Positions 31,951 through 41,419 of a stretch of DNA of 64,000 bases are shown here, in pieces. Source of the DNA: Neisseria sicca 4320 (lineage in GTDB: Bacteria > Pseudomonadota > Gammaproteobacteria > Burkholderiales > Neisseriaceae); contig NZ_AEPF01000080.1 of NCBI RefSeq assembly GCF_000193735.1, positions 1 through 64,000 on the forward strand. The letters run 5' to 3'. The notes beneath the pieces were generated by a model. It was not told the origin of the DNA. It made no database searches and worked only from the letters and a program-made list of their open reading frames with translations. Positions within the stretch are counted from its first letter, which is position 1; each line of letters starts with the position of its first letter. The position numbers and the translations under genes are program-made.

Positions 31951-33402
31951 ATGCCGAAACGCCCGCTCAAAACCGTCCTGACCGCCTTTACTTTGGCCGC
32001 ACTGTCTGCCTGCTCGCTGGTCAAGTATCAACCTGTCGCCACCATCAATAAAATTGATATGAACCAAGGCTATCGTTTTGAAACCAGCCAGTTTCGGCGC
32101 GAAGAAGACGACACCTTCATCATCCTGATGCTCTCCGGCGGCGGCACGCGCGCGGCGGCGTTGGGCTACGGCGTGTTGGAGCAGCTTCAACAGCAAAAAG
32201 TTACCATCGGCGGCAAAAGCAAGTCGCTGATGTCCAATGTCGATTTGGTGGTCGGCGTATCCGGAGGCTCCGTCCTCGCCGCCTATTTCGCGCTCAAAGG
32301 CGAAGAAACCATCCCCATGTTTTACAAGCGTTTCCTTCACCAAAACTTCCAACGCCAAGTCGTCAAACAAGCTTTCTCCATGACCAACCTGCCCCGCCTT
32401 GCCTCGCCCGAATACGGACGCGGCGACCTCTTGCAGGAGCAGTTTGAAAACCACCTTTTCGGCAAAACCACCTTCCGCGATTTGGAAATGCACGGCAAAG
32501 GCCCGTTCGCCATCATTTCCGCCACCGATATGGGGGCGGGCGAACGCCTGAACTTCACGCAAGAATACTTCGACCCCATGTGTCTCGACTTGGGCGGATT
32601 GCGCCTTGCCCGCGCCGTTGCCGCTTCCAGCGCAGTGCCCATGGTGTTCGCTCCGATTACCCTCAACAACAACGGCGGCAACTGCGGCTACACCCTGCCG
32701 CCGCAGCTGCAAATGACCGGTCTTGAGTCTCAAAACCAGCAAAACGCCACCTATCAAGAATTTAAAAACAGGTTCAACAAATACAGCGACAGCAAAACCC
32801 GCCCTTACATCCACCTGATAGACGGCGGTCTGACCGACAACCTCGGCATGCGCAGCCTCTTGGACATGACCGAAATCTATCCCGACAAAGTGTTGGAACA
32901 ACAAATCCGCAGCCGCAACCTGCGCCACATCGTCGTTATCAGCGTCAACGCCCAAAACCAAATCAGCAGCAATATGGACAAAACCGCCGCTGTGCCGAGA
33001 TTGCGCGACGTCGTTACCGCCATTGTCAGTATCCCCATCGACCAATACACTCAAGAATCCCTGCGCCGCTTCCGCGCCTTTGTCGATCGTCGTAACAAAG
33101 CCAACCAACAAAGCAGCGACGGAATCAGCTTCTCCTTTGTCAGCCTCAACCTCAAAGACCTGCCGCCGTCCGCGTTGCGCGACAAAGTGTTGAACATCCC
33201 CACCAGCTTCTACCTCCCGCCCGAAGACGTGGACAACCTGCGAACCGCCGCAGCCGAGTTGATGAAACAGTCCCAAGACTACCAAAAACTGCTGCAAGTA
33301 TTTGCCGCACACCCCAACCCCGAAACCATCTTCGCCGAGCCGCCGCCACCCGACCCCAAAGACGCCAAAGCAGCCAAAAAACAAAACAAACCCATCCGAT
33401 AA
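31951..33402 (+). CDS. Patatin-like phospholipase, predicted lipoprotein
   Basis: 483 aa from the ATG at 31951; a TTG at 31930 is also open. Signal with lipobox TLAALSAC, so probably lipid-anchored. The patatin domain has the oxyanion loop SGGGTRAAALGYGVL, nucleophile Ser in VVGVSGGSVLAAY and catalytic Asp in IDGGLTDN. The tail is Pro/Lys-rich. It is expected to hydrolyse phospholipids or other acyl esters at the envelope. It lies after a Correia element that could supply a promoter. Confidence 0.88.
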   Translation: MPKRPLKTVLTAFTLAALSACSLVKYQPVATINKIDMNQGYRFETSQFRREEDDTFIILMLSGGGTRAAALGYGVLEQLQQQKVTIGGKSKSLMSNVDLVVGVSGGSVLAAYFALKGEETIPMFYKRFLHQNFQRQVVKQAFSMTNLPRLASPEYGRGDLLQEQFENHLFGKTTFRDLEMHGKGPFAIISATDMGAGERLNFTQEYFDPMCLDLGGLRLARAVAASSAVPMVFAPITLNNNGGNCGYTLPPQLQMTGLESQNQQNATYQEFKNRFNKYSDSKTRPYIHLIDGGLTDNLGMRSLLDMTEIYPDKVLEQQIRSRNLRHIVVISVNAQNQISSNMDKTAAVPRLRDVVTAIVSIPIDQYTQESLRRFRAFVDRRNKANQQSSDGISFSFVSLNLKDLPPSALRDKVLNIPTSFYLPPEDVDNLRTAAAELMKQSQDYQKLLQVFAAHPNPETIFAEPPPPDPKDAKAAKKQNKPIR

Positions 33403-33415
33403 CCACACCACAACC

Positions 33416-33450
33416 CTTTCAGACGACCCATCAAACAAAGGTCGTCTGAA
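33416..33450. terminator. Inverted DUS pair between patatin and queH
   Basis: TTTCAGACGACC ... GGTCGTCTGAAA with about 12 bases between; weak as a terminator because the arms point outwards. Confidence 0.4.
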
Positions 33451-33474
33451 ACACCGAAACGGAACACCCCAATC

Positions 33475-34218
33475 ATGAACGACAAAACCAGCCCCATCGT
33501 TACCGACATCAACCGCCCCGTCCTCGTCCCGCCCGGCGGCAATAAAAAAGTCCTCTTGCATTCCTGCTGCGCCCCGTGCAGCGGCGAAGTCATGGAAGCC
33601 ATGCTCGCCAGCGGCATCGACTACACCATCTACTTCTACAACCCCAACATCCACCCGCTCAAAGAATACATGTTGCGCAAAGAAGAAAACATGCGCTTCG
33701 CCGACAAATTCGGCATCCCCTTCATCGACAAAGACGACGACTACGAAAATGACCGCAAAGAATGGTTCGCCAAAGCCAAAGGCATGGAATTCGAACCCGA
33801 ACGCGGCATCCGCTGCACCATGTGTTTCGACATGCGTTTCGAAAAAGCCGCCCAATACGCCCACGAAAACGGCTTCCCCGTCTTCACCAGCTCGCTGGGC
33901 ATTTCCCGCTGGAAAAACATGGCGCAAATCAACGACTGCGGCCACCGCGCCGCCGCACCCTACGACGACGTCGTCTATTGGGATTTCAACTGGCGCAAAG
34001 GCGGCGGCAGCGCGCGCATGATCGAAATCAGCAAACGCGAGCACTTCTACCAACAAGAATACTGCGGCTGCGCCTACTCCCTGCGCGACTCCAACGCCCA
34101 CCGCAAATCACAAGGCCGCATCCCCATCAAACTAGGCGTGCTGTATTACGGAGACGAATCCACACAATACGAACCCTCGCCTGACGAACAGGCAGCCAAA
34201 ATCGTTGTGGACAAATAA
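33475..34218 (+). CDS. queH: Epoxyqueuosine reductase QueH
   Basis: 247 aa with the cysteine motifs of the QueH family: LLHSCCAPCSGEVM near the N-terminus, IRCTMCFDMRFEKAAQYA in the middle and EYCGCAYSLRDS near the end, plus YNPNIHPLKEY. QueH reduces epoxyqueuosine to queuosine in tRNA with an iron-sulfur cluster and is an alternative to QueG. It ends just before a DUS-pair terminator shared with pheA. Confidence 0.9.
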   Translation: MNDKTSPIVTDINRPVLVPPGGNKKVLLHSCCAPCSGEVMEAMLASGIDYTIYFYNPNIHPLKEYMLRKEENMRFADKFGIPFIDKDDDYENDRKEWFAKAKGMEFEPERGIRCTMCFDMRFEKAAQYAHENGFPVFTSSLGISRWKNMAQINDCGHRAAAPYDDVVYWDFNWRKGGGSARMIEISKREHFYQQEYCGCAYSLRDSNAHRKSQGRIPIKLGVLYYGDESTQYEPSPDEQAAKIVVDK

Positions 34219-34241
34219 TGGTCTCAGGTTTGATATAAAGA

Positions 34242-34268
34242 AGGTCGTCTGAGAGTTTCAGACGACCT
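34242..34268. terminator. DUS-pair terminator between queH and pheA
   Basis: AGGTCGTCTGAgA-g-TTTCAGACGACCT, tight hairpin between convergent genes. Confidence 0.65.
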
Positions 34269-34285
34269 GCTTCATTCCCGCTACA

Positions 34286-35374
34286 TCACAAAACGGCTGC
34301 CGGATAAGAGCCGATGACTTTGACAAACGAAGCGCGTTCGCTCAAGAGCCGCAGGGCGTTTTGGACTTTTTCGTCGTTTTGATGTCCTTCGATGTCGATG
34401 AAGAACAGGTATTCCCACAGCGCGGATTTGCTCGGGCGGCTTTCGAACTTGGTCATGGAAATGCCTGATTCGGTAAACGGCTGCAACAACGAAGCGACAG
34501 CACCGGCGCGGTTGGGCGCGGAGACTGCCAGCGAGGTTTTGTCGTTGCCGCTGCTGCCTGTATCTTGATGCCCCATGACCAAGAAGCGCGTGGTGTTATT
34601 CGGCTCGTCTTCGATACATTCGGCGACATAGTTCAAATGGTAAATATCGGCTGCGGTACGCCCTGCAATGGCGGCGATACTGGGGTCGTCTGATTCTGCC
34701 ACCAGCCTTGCTGCTTCTCCATTACTGGAAACGGCGATGCGCTCGGCGTTGGGCAGGTTGCGTCCGAGCCAGTCGTTGCATTGCGCCAGCGCTTGGGCGT
34801 GGGCGAAGACTTTTGTGATGCCGCCCAATTCGTGCGTACCTTTACGCAAGAGGTTGTGATGGATGCGGACAATGACTTCGCCGCAGGCTTTCAATGCGGT
34901 TACTGCCAATAAGTCTAAGGTACGGCCAACCGAGCCTTCGGTCGAGTTTTCAACCGGCGCGACCAAATAATCTGCCTGCCGAGTTTCGACTTGTCGGAAA
35001 CACTGGTCTATGGTTTGAAATGCGGCGGTATGGGCGGCATGGCCGAAATGTTTGATGGCTGCCTGCTGGGTAAACGTTCCCTGCGGCCCAAGATAGGCGA
35101 TCATCAGCGGACGTTCCAACGCCAAGCATTCGCTCATCACTTCGCGAAACAGTCTTGCGATGGACTCGTCAGGCAGCGGGCCTTGGTTCAAACTCTGAAT
35201 CCGCCTCAATACCGCCACTTCGCGCTCGGGACGGTACACCGCGCCCGTTCCTTTCAATTCGCCGATGGCGTGCGCATGGCCTGCGCGCTCGTTCAACAGG
35301 CGCAAAATTTCGGCATCGATTTCATCGATGGCATTGCGGTGCGGCAAAAGCTGTTCGTCAATGGATAAGGACAT
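34286..35374 (-). CDS. pheA: Chorismate mutase/prephenate dehydratase
   Basis: 362 aa bifunctional protein. AroQ mutase domain at the N-terminus (HRNAIDEIDAEILRLLNERAGHA); prephenate dehydratase with AYLGPQGTFTQQAA, VAPVENSTEGSVG and the TTRFLVMG motif; C-terminal ACT domain with the ESRPSK phenylalanine-binding motif and YLFFIDIEGHQ. It makes phenylpyruvate for phenylalanine synthesis and should be feedback-inhibited through the ACT domain. Confidence 0.95.
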   Translation of the reverse strand: MSLSIDEQLLPHRNAIDEIDAEILRLLNERAGHAHAIGELKGTGAVYRPEREVAVLRRIQSLNQGPLPDESIARLFREVMSECLALERPLMIAYLGPQGTFTQQAAIKHFGHAAHTAAFQTIDQCFRQVETRQADYLVAPVENSTEGSVGRTLDLLAVTALKACGEVIVRIHHNLLRKGTHELGGITKVFAHAQALAQCNDWLGRNLPNAERIAVSSNGEAARLVAESDDPSIAAIAGRTAADIYHLNYVAECIEDEPNNTTRFLVMGHQDTGSSGNDKTSLAVSAPNRAGAVASLLQPFTESGISMTKFESRPSKSALWEYLFFIDIEGHQNDEKVQNALRLLSERASFVKVIGSYPAAVL

Positions 35375-35743
35375 ATCGACAAGCCCCTTTGTGATTCATT
35401 CATCAATAATAAGCAGTCATTCTAACATCAAACAGGTCGTCTGAAAGCCCGAATACGTTTTCAGACGACCTGTTTTAGAATCCCCCGTTCTTTCTCGAAC
35501 ACAGCCTTTACCGGCATCATTTTGGCTCCCATTTGGCGCGTATCCGGCGTATATTTTGAGGATTTGGTACAGGGGTCGTCTGAAAATGTAAAGACAGCGT
35601 CCCTGCAATGCAAAAAAGCGCAAAAGCATAGGAAAACAAGCTATCAAAAAACTCAAAATGCGTGTTAAGATTAGCTATCACTATCCGCCGCACCCGTTTA
35701 TTTCGGGTTTGCGTAGCGCATACAATCACGAAAAGGAAATCCC
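35375..35743. other. 369-base region between divergent pheA and misR
   Basis: Contains a DUS palindrome (AACAGGTCGTCTGAAA / TTTTCAGACGACCTGTT, 35431-35474), a lone uptake sequence near 35575, and the promoter region of misR by position. No gene supported: short open frames here are read out of uptake sequences. Confidence 0.6.
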
Positions 35744-36421
35744 ATGAGTCGCGTATTACTCGTAGATGACGACGCTTTGCTGACCGAATTGCTCACCGAA
35801 TACCTTACCGCCGAAGGATTGAACGTCCACAGCGTTCCGGACGGCGAAGCCGGTGTACACGAAATCCTGACTGGTCAGTACGATGTCGTGGTATTAGACT
35901 CCATGATGCCGAAAATGAACGGCTTGGACGTATTGAAAAACGTCCGCTCGCAAAGTACCGTTCCCATCATCATGCTGACCGCCAAAGGCGACGACATCGA
36001 CCGCATCATCGGATTGGAAATGGGTGCGGACGACTATGTTCCGAAACCTTGCACCCCGCGCGAACTGTTGGCACGCATCAACGCCATCCTGCGCCGTGCG
36101 CAACAAAGCGGCGAACCGAACAACGCGCCAAACAGCATTTCCGTCAGCGATGTTGTACTCTACCCTGCCAAACGTCAGGCTACCATCAAAGACACTCCGC
36201 TTGAGCTGACCAGTACCGAGTTCAACCTGCTCGAAGTCCTGATGCGCCACGCCGGACAAGTTGTCAGCAAAGAAACTTTGTCCATCGAAGCGCTTGACCG
36301 CAAACTGGCAAAATTCGACCGCAGCATCGACGTCCATATCTCCAGCATCCGCCACAAACTGGGCGATGCCTCGCTGATTCAGACCGTACGCGGCTTGGGC
36401 TACCTGTTTGTTAAAAACTAA
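35744..36421 (+). CDS. misR: Response regulator MisR
   Basis: 225 aa OmpR-type regulator. Receiver with acidic D8-D10 cluster (LLVDDDAL), phospho-acceptor D52 (VVLDSMMP) and K101 (YVPKPCTP); winged-helix domain with LTSTEFNLLEVLMRHAGQVVSKE, DVHISSIRHKLGD and RTVRGLGYLFV. AAGGAAATCCC precedes the ATG. In Neisseria this pair controls envelope stress and surface genes (misR/misS). Confidence 0.92.
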   Translation: MSRVLLVDDDALLTELLTEYLTAEGLNVHSVPDGEAGVHEILTGQYDVVVLDSMMPKMNGLDVLKNVRSQSTVPIIMLTAKGDDIDRIIGLEMGADDYVPKPCTPRELLARINAILRRAQQSGEPNNAPNSISVSDVVLYPAKRQATIKDTPLELTSTEFNLLEVLMRHAGQVVSKETLSIEALDRKLAKFDRSIDVHISSIRHKLGDASLIQTVRGLGYLFVKN

Positions 36422-36436
36422 AGATAAAACAGATCA

Positions 36437-37852
36437 ATGAAACTGTTTCAACGCATCTTCGCCACATTTTGCGCAGTCATCGTCTGCGCAATCTTTGTGG
36501 CGAGTTTTTCTTTTTGGCTGGTGCAAAACACCCTTGCCGAAAACCAATTCAACCAACGCCGCACCATCGAAACCACTTTGATGAACAGCATCCTCTCCGC
36601 CTTTAGGGCGCGCGGGGACAGCGGTGCGCGCGAAATTTTGGCGGAATGGGAAGACAGCCCTGTCTCCAATTCCGTTTACGTCATTTTAGGAGACGAGAAA
36701 AAAGACATCCTCGACCGCAATATCGACGGACACACCATCGAACGCGCCCGCGTGTTTGCCATCAATAATCCCAATTCCGATTTGGCGCACATCGAATACG
36801 ACCGTTTCGGCGAAGAATATCTCTTCTTTATCAAAGGTTGGGACAGCCATCAGGCGCAACGCCTGCCCAGCCCGCTCTTCATCCCGGGTCTGCCGCTCGC
36901 CCCGATTTGGCACGAATTCATCATACTGTCCTTCATCATCGTCGTCGGCCTGCTGATGGCGTACATCCTCGCCAGTAACATCACCAAACCCATCAAAATC
37001 TTGGGCAGCGGTATGGACAGGGTGGCAAACGGCGAACTTGAAACCCGTATTTCCCAGCAAGTGGATGACCGCGACGACGAATTGTCCCACCTTGCCATCC
37101 AGTTCGACAAAATGGCGGAAAAACTGGAAAAACTCGTTGCCAAAGAACGCCACCTGCTGCACCACGTCTCCCACGAAATGCGCTCTCCCTTGGCGCGGAT
37201 GCAGGCGATTGTTGGACTGATTCAGGCGCAGCCGCAAAAGCAGGAGCAATATCTGAAAAGGCTGGAAGGCGAATTGACCCGCATGGATACCTTGGTTGGC
37301 GAATTGCTGACGCTTTCCCGTTTGGAAACGTCCAACATCCCGCTGGAAAAAGAAAGCCTGAAACTCGTCCCCTTCCTGAAAAACATCGTGGAAGACAACC
37401 AAAGCATCGCCCAGCAGAACAAACAAACCGTTACCCTTTCGGTCGAACCCAGAATCCCCGAAAATGCCACGGTCTGCGCCAACGAAGGCTATTTGTACCG
37501 CGCGTTTGACAACGTTATCCGCAACGCCATCAATTACAGCCCCGAAGGCAGCACCATCCGCGTCAATATCGGACAAGACGGCAAACATTGGATTGTGGAC
37601 GTTACCGACAACGGTCCAGGCGTGGACGAAATGCAACTGCCGCACATTTTCACCGCCTTTTACCGTGCCGACTCCAGCGCCAGCAAACCAGGCACAGGCT
37701 TGGGTCTTGCCCTGACTCAGCACATCATGGAGCAGCACAACGGCAAAATCATGGCTGAAAACATCAAGCCGAATGGTTTGAAAATGCACTTTATCCTGCC
37801 CAAAAAGAAAGTGAACGGCAAAGCAGAAAAGCCGCATCCTAAAACCACTTGA
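36437..37852 (+). CDS. misS: Sensor histidine kinase MisS
   Basis: 471 aa, CpxA-like. First membrane helix at the N-terminus (IFATFCAVIVCAIFVASFSFWL), a periplasmic sensor part, a second helix (FIILSFIIVVGLLMAYIL), HAMP domain (ITKPIKILGSGMDRVANGELETRI), phospho-acceptor His in LLHHVSHEMRSPLARM, and ATPase boxes VTDNGPGVDE and GTGLGLALTQHIM. It phosphorylates MisR. It starts 15 bases after misR and shares its transcript. Confidence 0.92.
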   Translation: MKLFQRIFATFCAVIVCAIFVASFSFWLVQNTLAENQFNQRRTIETTLMNSILSAFRARGDSGAREILAEWEDSPVSNSVYVILGDEKKDILDRNIDGHTIERARVFAINNPNSDLAHIEYDRFGEEYLFFIKGWDSHQAQRLPSPLFIPGLPLAPIWHEFIILSFIIVVGLLMAYILASNITKPIKILGSGMDRVANGELETRISQQVDDRDDELSHLAIQFDKMAEKLEKLVAKERHLLHHVSHEMRSPLARMQAIVGLIQAQPQKQEQYLKRLEGELTRMDTLVGELLTLSRLETSNIPLEKESLKLVPFLKNIVEDNQSIAQQNKQTVTLSVEPRIPENATVCANEGYLYRAFDNVIRNAINYSPEGSTIRVNIGQDGKHWIVDVTDNGPGVDEMQLPHIFTAFYRADSSASKPGTGLGLALTQHIMEQHNGKIMAENIKPNGLKMHFILPKKKVNGKAEKPHPKTT

Positions 37853-38172
37853 CCATGAATGTTGCCAATCGGGGCTTGTAAACAAATTGCCACACCCCAA
37901 GCCTATAAAAGGTCGTCTGAAAAGAACAAACCCTTACGTTCCCGCCTTTCAGACGACCTTTTATGCCATTTGTCATATATAATTCATATAAATAATTAAA
38001 TCATTTATAGTTTGCATGTTCGCCATACCAAGCAGCAAACAAACTTTTCATTTACAACAAAAACAAATAATAAACACCGAATCCGGTTCATTTACACACG
38101 GCAACCCTTCCAACCCAAACCGCCCGAAAGGTCGTCTGAAACGCACCATCCTCACACCGAAAAGGAGGCACC
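37853..38172. other. 320-base gap between misS and the acyltransferase gene
   Basis: A DUS-pair terminator for misS (AAAAGGTCGTCTGAAA and CTTTCAGACGACCTTTT, 37907-37962), then an AT-rich stretch with a likely promoter, one further uptake sequence and a strong AAAAGGAGG ribosome site. Confidence 0.65.
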
Positions 38173-40566
38173 ATGTCCGCCCAATCCATGTCCGGCTACT
38201 TCTTCATGCCCAACCACATCATCCTCGTGGGCGCGAGCGAACGCCCATACAGCTTGGGCGAACGCATCCTGAGCAACCTCCTGAGCGCACCGTTTCAAGG
38301 TCAAATCACACCCGTCAACCTCCGCCACCGCACAGTTGCCGGACTCACCTCCTACACCAACCTCAACAAAATCCCCGGCAGCGCTGACCTCGTCATCGCC
38401 GTAACGCCGCCTGACAGCTACGACGCCCTGTTCAAATCCTGCCGCAAAAAACAGTTCGGTCACATCATCCTCATCCAAGACTGGGAAAGCCTCTCCGACG
38501 ACGAATGGCAGACTGCCGAAGCCGCCATCAAAAAACACCACGGCGACGAACTCAACATCAGCGTGTGCAGCCCCGCCGGCGTACAGCTTCCATCGCAAAG
38601 CCTCAACATCAGCTCACAACCCGACCATCCGGCAGGCTACACCGCCCTTCTGACCGGACACGCCTCCGTCAGCAGCGAAATCAACCTCATGCTGCAAAAA
38701 ATGGGACAGGGCATTTCGCGCCACATCAGTCTCAACTATCCACTCAGCCCCACCACTTCCGCCGACTGGCTCAACCGTTTCGGCCACAACCGCCACACCA
38801 AAGTCGCCGTCATCGAGCATAACCCAGCCGAAAACCAACGCAACCTGTTCAGCGCCATCCGCCATTTCGCCCGCCACACCCCGCTCATCCTCCACGTTAC
38901 CCACCGTTCAGACGACACTGAAAAAGCCGTGTTACGCTGCCTTGCGCGTCATTGCAACTTCCTCGCCACATTCAGCAGCAGCGAACTCGAAGCCGCCCTG
39001 CACGCACGTTTATCCGATCTCCCCCCTCTGAACAGTATCGACATCCTGTCCAACACCCCTGCCGAGTGGTTGGAAACCTGCGCGCCTCAAAACCTAAAAC
39101 TCCAATTCCCCACCGAGCAGCCAAACATCCGCCAAGGTTACATCGGCAGCACACCCACGCCCGCGCATTACCACAGCATCGCCAGCCAACAACTTCAAAA
39201 CACCCATACCGAAGCCCTGCTCGCCATCGTCTCCCCGACCGACAGCCCTGACGAAAAAAATCTGACCCGCACCCTGAGCATGCTGGCGAAACACACTGCC
39301 AAACCCCTACTTGTCAGCAGCCGCTTTTCAGACGACCTCCTGCATTTCGACCGTCCTGAACAAGCCCTGCAAGCCGTATCGTTCCGCAACATTGCCGACC
39401 AACTGCAAAAAGAACAGCTACGCCTCGCCACGCCCAAAAAAGGTCGTCTGAAAACCCCGCAAGCAAGAAACATTACCAAAGCCCTCGCCTCAAAAGATCT
39501 GCCCCTGCTTGCCGAAGCCCTTTGCCTACCTACCTATCAGCACACCACGCATAACGCGGTGCAATTCCGTTTTCAACGCCATAGCGCCTATGGAGACGTC
39601 CTGACCGTATACCATCAAGGCAAAACTACCGCCGCGCTCCCGCCGTTTTCTACGCTGGACATTGAACACATCGCCTATTTCGCCCAACTTGAAAATACGC
39701 ATATCCTCAACCAACTCTTGCACACCTTAAACACACTCAGCCGGTGGCAGCAATACATCGGCGAAATCCTGCTCAACCTCAACGGTGACCAATACAGCAG
39801 CGATTTCGTATTACAAACTGACGAACGCCCTGCATCCAAAAACAAACCGTCCAATATTGCCACCCTCAAGCTCGAACAAGCCGCCGCCAAAGTACAGACC
39901 GCAGCGGAATACCTGCGCAGCAAAAATCCTGCTGCCGCCGAGTTCCTCCGCAATACCGGCGAAGCCGCCGCCGAACTTTTGGGCGCAAAAACCGAAAGCG
40001 ACGCCCCCATCCAAAACGTGCTCGCCCCCTACCCGACCGAGCATCCTGCCACGCTTACCCTGAAAAACGGCGAAACCGTAACCATCCGCCCCTTCATCCC
40101 CGAAGACGCAGAAGTCAAGCAACAATTCGTCCGCAGCCTTTCTCCGCAAGCGCGCTACACCCGTTTCATGACCCACACCAACGAATTGCCCCCCCCCACC
40201 CTCGCACGCTTCAGCAAACTCGACTATCATAGCGAAGCCGCATGGACGGCACGCAATTCAGACGACCTCATCGTCGCCGTCAGCCGCTTCAGCCGTATCA
40301 ACCGCAACGAATGCGAATTCGGCATCACGCTTGCCGAAAACGTGCGCGGCAAAGGGTTAGCAGCAGAAATGATGAAGCTGATTATCCAATCGGCAACACA
40401 ACAAGGCTACCGCGTCATGAGTGCCCAAATACTCAAATCCAACACCCCTATGCTTAAACTTGCTGAAAAATCAGGCTTTACCATCACACCTTCCGAAGAA
40501 GACAACACTTTGTGCCAAGCACACTTAAGCCTGACCACTCCGCAAAACAGCAACAAAAACAAATAA
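38173..40566 (+). CDS. Acyl-CoA-synthetase-like/GNAT fusion protein (Pat/Pka-like)
   Basis: 797 aa. N-terminal CoA-binding Rossmann part (MPNHIILVGASERPYSLG, GSADLVIAVTP), a succinyl-CoA-synthetase flavodoxin-like middle (VAVIEHNPAENQRNLF), a degenerate ATP-grasp-like region, and a C-terminal GNAT domain (TIRPFIPEDAEVKQQFVRSLS, GITLAENVRGKGLAAEMMKLII). The order is that of protein lysine acetyltransferase Pka/PatZ (886 aa in E. coli), so protein acetylation is plausible. The ATP-grasp region is short and poorly conserved, and in two places it carries uptake sequences read as SRFSDDL and KKGRLKT. The start has a near-perfect AAAAGGAGG site. Confidence 0.75.
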   Translation: MSAQSMSGYFFMPNHIILVGASERPYSLGERILSNLLSAPFQGQITPVNLRHRTVAGLTSYTNLNKIPGSADLVIAVTPPDSYDALFKSCRKKQFGHIILIQDWESLSDDEWQTAEAAIKKHHGDELNISVCSPAGVQLPSQSLNISSQPDHPAGYTALLTGHASVSSEINLMLQKMGQGISRHISLNYPLSPTTSADWLNRFGHNRHTKVAVIEHNPAENQRNLFSAIRHFARHTPLILHVTHRSDDTEKAVLRCLARHCNFLATFSSSELEAALHARLSDLPPLNSIDILSNTPAEWLETCAPQNLKLQFPTEQPNIRQGYIGSTPTPAHYHSIASQQLQNTHTEALLAIVSPTDSPDEKNLTRTLSMLAKHTAKPLLVSSRFSDDLLHFDRPEQALQAVSFRNIADQLQKEQLRLATPKKGRLKTPQARNITKALASKDLPLLAEALCLPTYQHTTHNAVQFRFQRHSAYGDVLTVYHQGKTTAALPPFSTLDIEHIAYFAQLENTHILNQLLHTLNTLSRWQQYIGEILLNLNGDQYSSDFVLQTDERPASKNKPSNIATLKLEQAAAKVQTAAEYLRSKNPAAAEFLRNTGEAAAELLGAKTESDAPIQNVLAPYPTEHPATLTLKNGETVTIRPFIPEDAEVKQQFVRSLSPQARYTRFMTHTNELPPPTLARFSKLDYHSEAAWTARNSDDLIVAVSRFSRINRNECEFGITLAENVRGKGLAAEMMKLIIQSATQQGYRVMSAQILKSNTPMLKLAEKSGFTITPSEEDNTLCQAHLSLTTPQNSNKNK

Positions 40567-40642
40567 AAACTTGCATGAACAACGCAAAATATCCTAAAAT
40601 TAGCGGTTTCTTATCTATCCGATTTTCTCAAAAGGACTCAAA

Positions 40643-40891
40643 ATGGTAGTTATCCGTTTGGCTCGCGGTGGTTCTAAACACCGCCCCTTCTTCCACGTAG
40701 TCGTTGCCGACTCCCACAACCGTCGTGACGGCCGCTTTATCGAACGCGTTGGCTTCTACAACCCTGTTGCCAATGAAAAACAAGAGCGCGTACGCCTCCA
40801 AGCCGACCGCCTGAACCACTGGATCGCTCAAGGCGCACAAGTCAGCGACGCAGTTGCAAAACTGATCAAAGAACAAAAAGCTGCTGCTTAA
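40643..40891 (+). CDS. rpsP: 30S ribosomal protein S16
   Basis: 82 aa, complete bS16: MVVIRLARGGSKHRPFFHVVVADSHNRRDGRF split into the usual RLARGG, RPFF and ADS blocks, then FIERVGFYNPVAN and LNHWIAQGAQVSDAV. AAAGGACTCAAA precedes the start. First gene of the rpsP-rimM-trmD-rplS operon. Confidence 0.98.
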   Translation: MVVIRLARGGSKHRPFFHVVVADSHNRRDGRFIERVGFYNPVANEKQERVRLQADRLNHWIAQGAQVSDAVAKLIKEQKAAA

Positions 40892-40909
40892 TCACCGGCC
40901 AATCTTGCT

Positions 40910-41419
40910 ATGACCGACACTCGACAACGGGTAGCCATGGGCTACATCAAAGGCGTATTCGGCATCAAAGGCTGGCTCAAAATAGCCGCCAATACAGAAT
41001 ACGCCGACAGTCTCCTGGACTACCCTGAGTGGCAGTTAAGCAAAGACGGCAAAACCCTGAATGTAACACTCGAAGCCGGCAAAATCGTCAGCGGAGAGCT
41101 TCAGGTCAAATTCGAAGGCATAGACAATCGCGATCAGGCTTTTGCCCTGCGCGGCTATACCATCGAAATCCCCCGAGAAGAATTCGCCCCTACCGAGGAA
41201 GACGAATACTATTGGGCAGATTTAGTCGGCATGACCGTTGTCAACAAAGACGATATCGTGCTCGGCAAAGTCACAAACCTGATGGAAACCGGTGCCAACG
41301 ATGTGTTGATGATTAATGGAGAACATGGTCAAATCCTGATCCCGTTCGTATCCAACTACATCGAAACCGTCGATACCGAAAGCAAAACCATTACCGCCGA
41401 CTGGGGCTTAGACTACTGA
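40910..41419 (+). CDS. rimM: Ribosome maturation factor RimM
   Basis: 169 aa with the two RimM domains: N-terminal VAMGYIKGVFGIKGWLKI and a C-terminal PRC barrel (YYWADLVGMTVVNKDDIVLGKVTNLMETGANDVLMI). It binds S19 and helps mature the 30S head. The stop overlaps the trmD start by one base. Confidence 0.96.
   Translation: MTDTRQRVAMGYIKGVFGIKGWLKIAANTEYADSLLDYPEWQLSKDGKTLNVTLEAGKIVSGELQVKFEGIDNRDQAFALRGYTIEIPREEFAPTEEDEYYWADLVGMTVVNKDDIVLGKVTNLMETGANDVLMINGEHGQILIPFVSNYIETVDTESKTITADWGLDY

Noticed and set aside
31906..34101. A 731-codon minus-strand open frame opposite the patatin and queH genes
   Set aside because: It is the codon-bias shadow of two well-supported plus-strand genes; its product is low-complexity Val/Phe/Gly/Asp-rich with no motif.
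35417..35729. Short frames between pheA and misR
   Set aside because: They are read through uptake sequences (RLKT, FQTT peptides) and look non-coding.
36686..37900. A 404-codon minus-strand open frame opposite misS
   Set aside because: Antisense shadow of the intact kinase gene; the protein has no family features.
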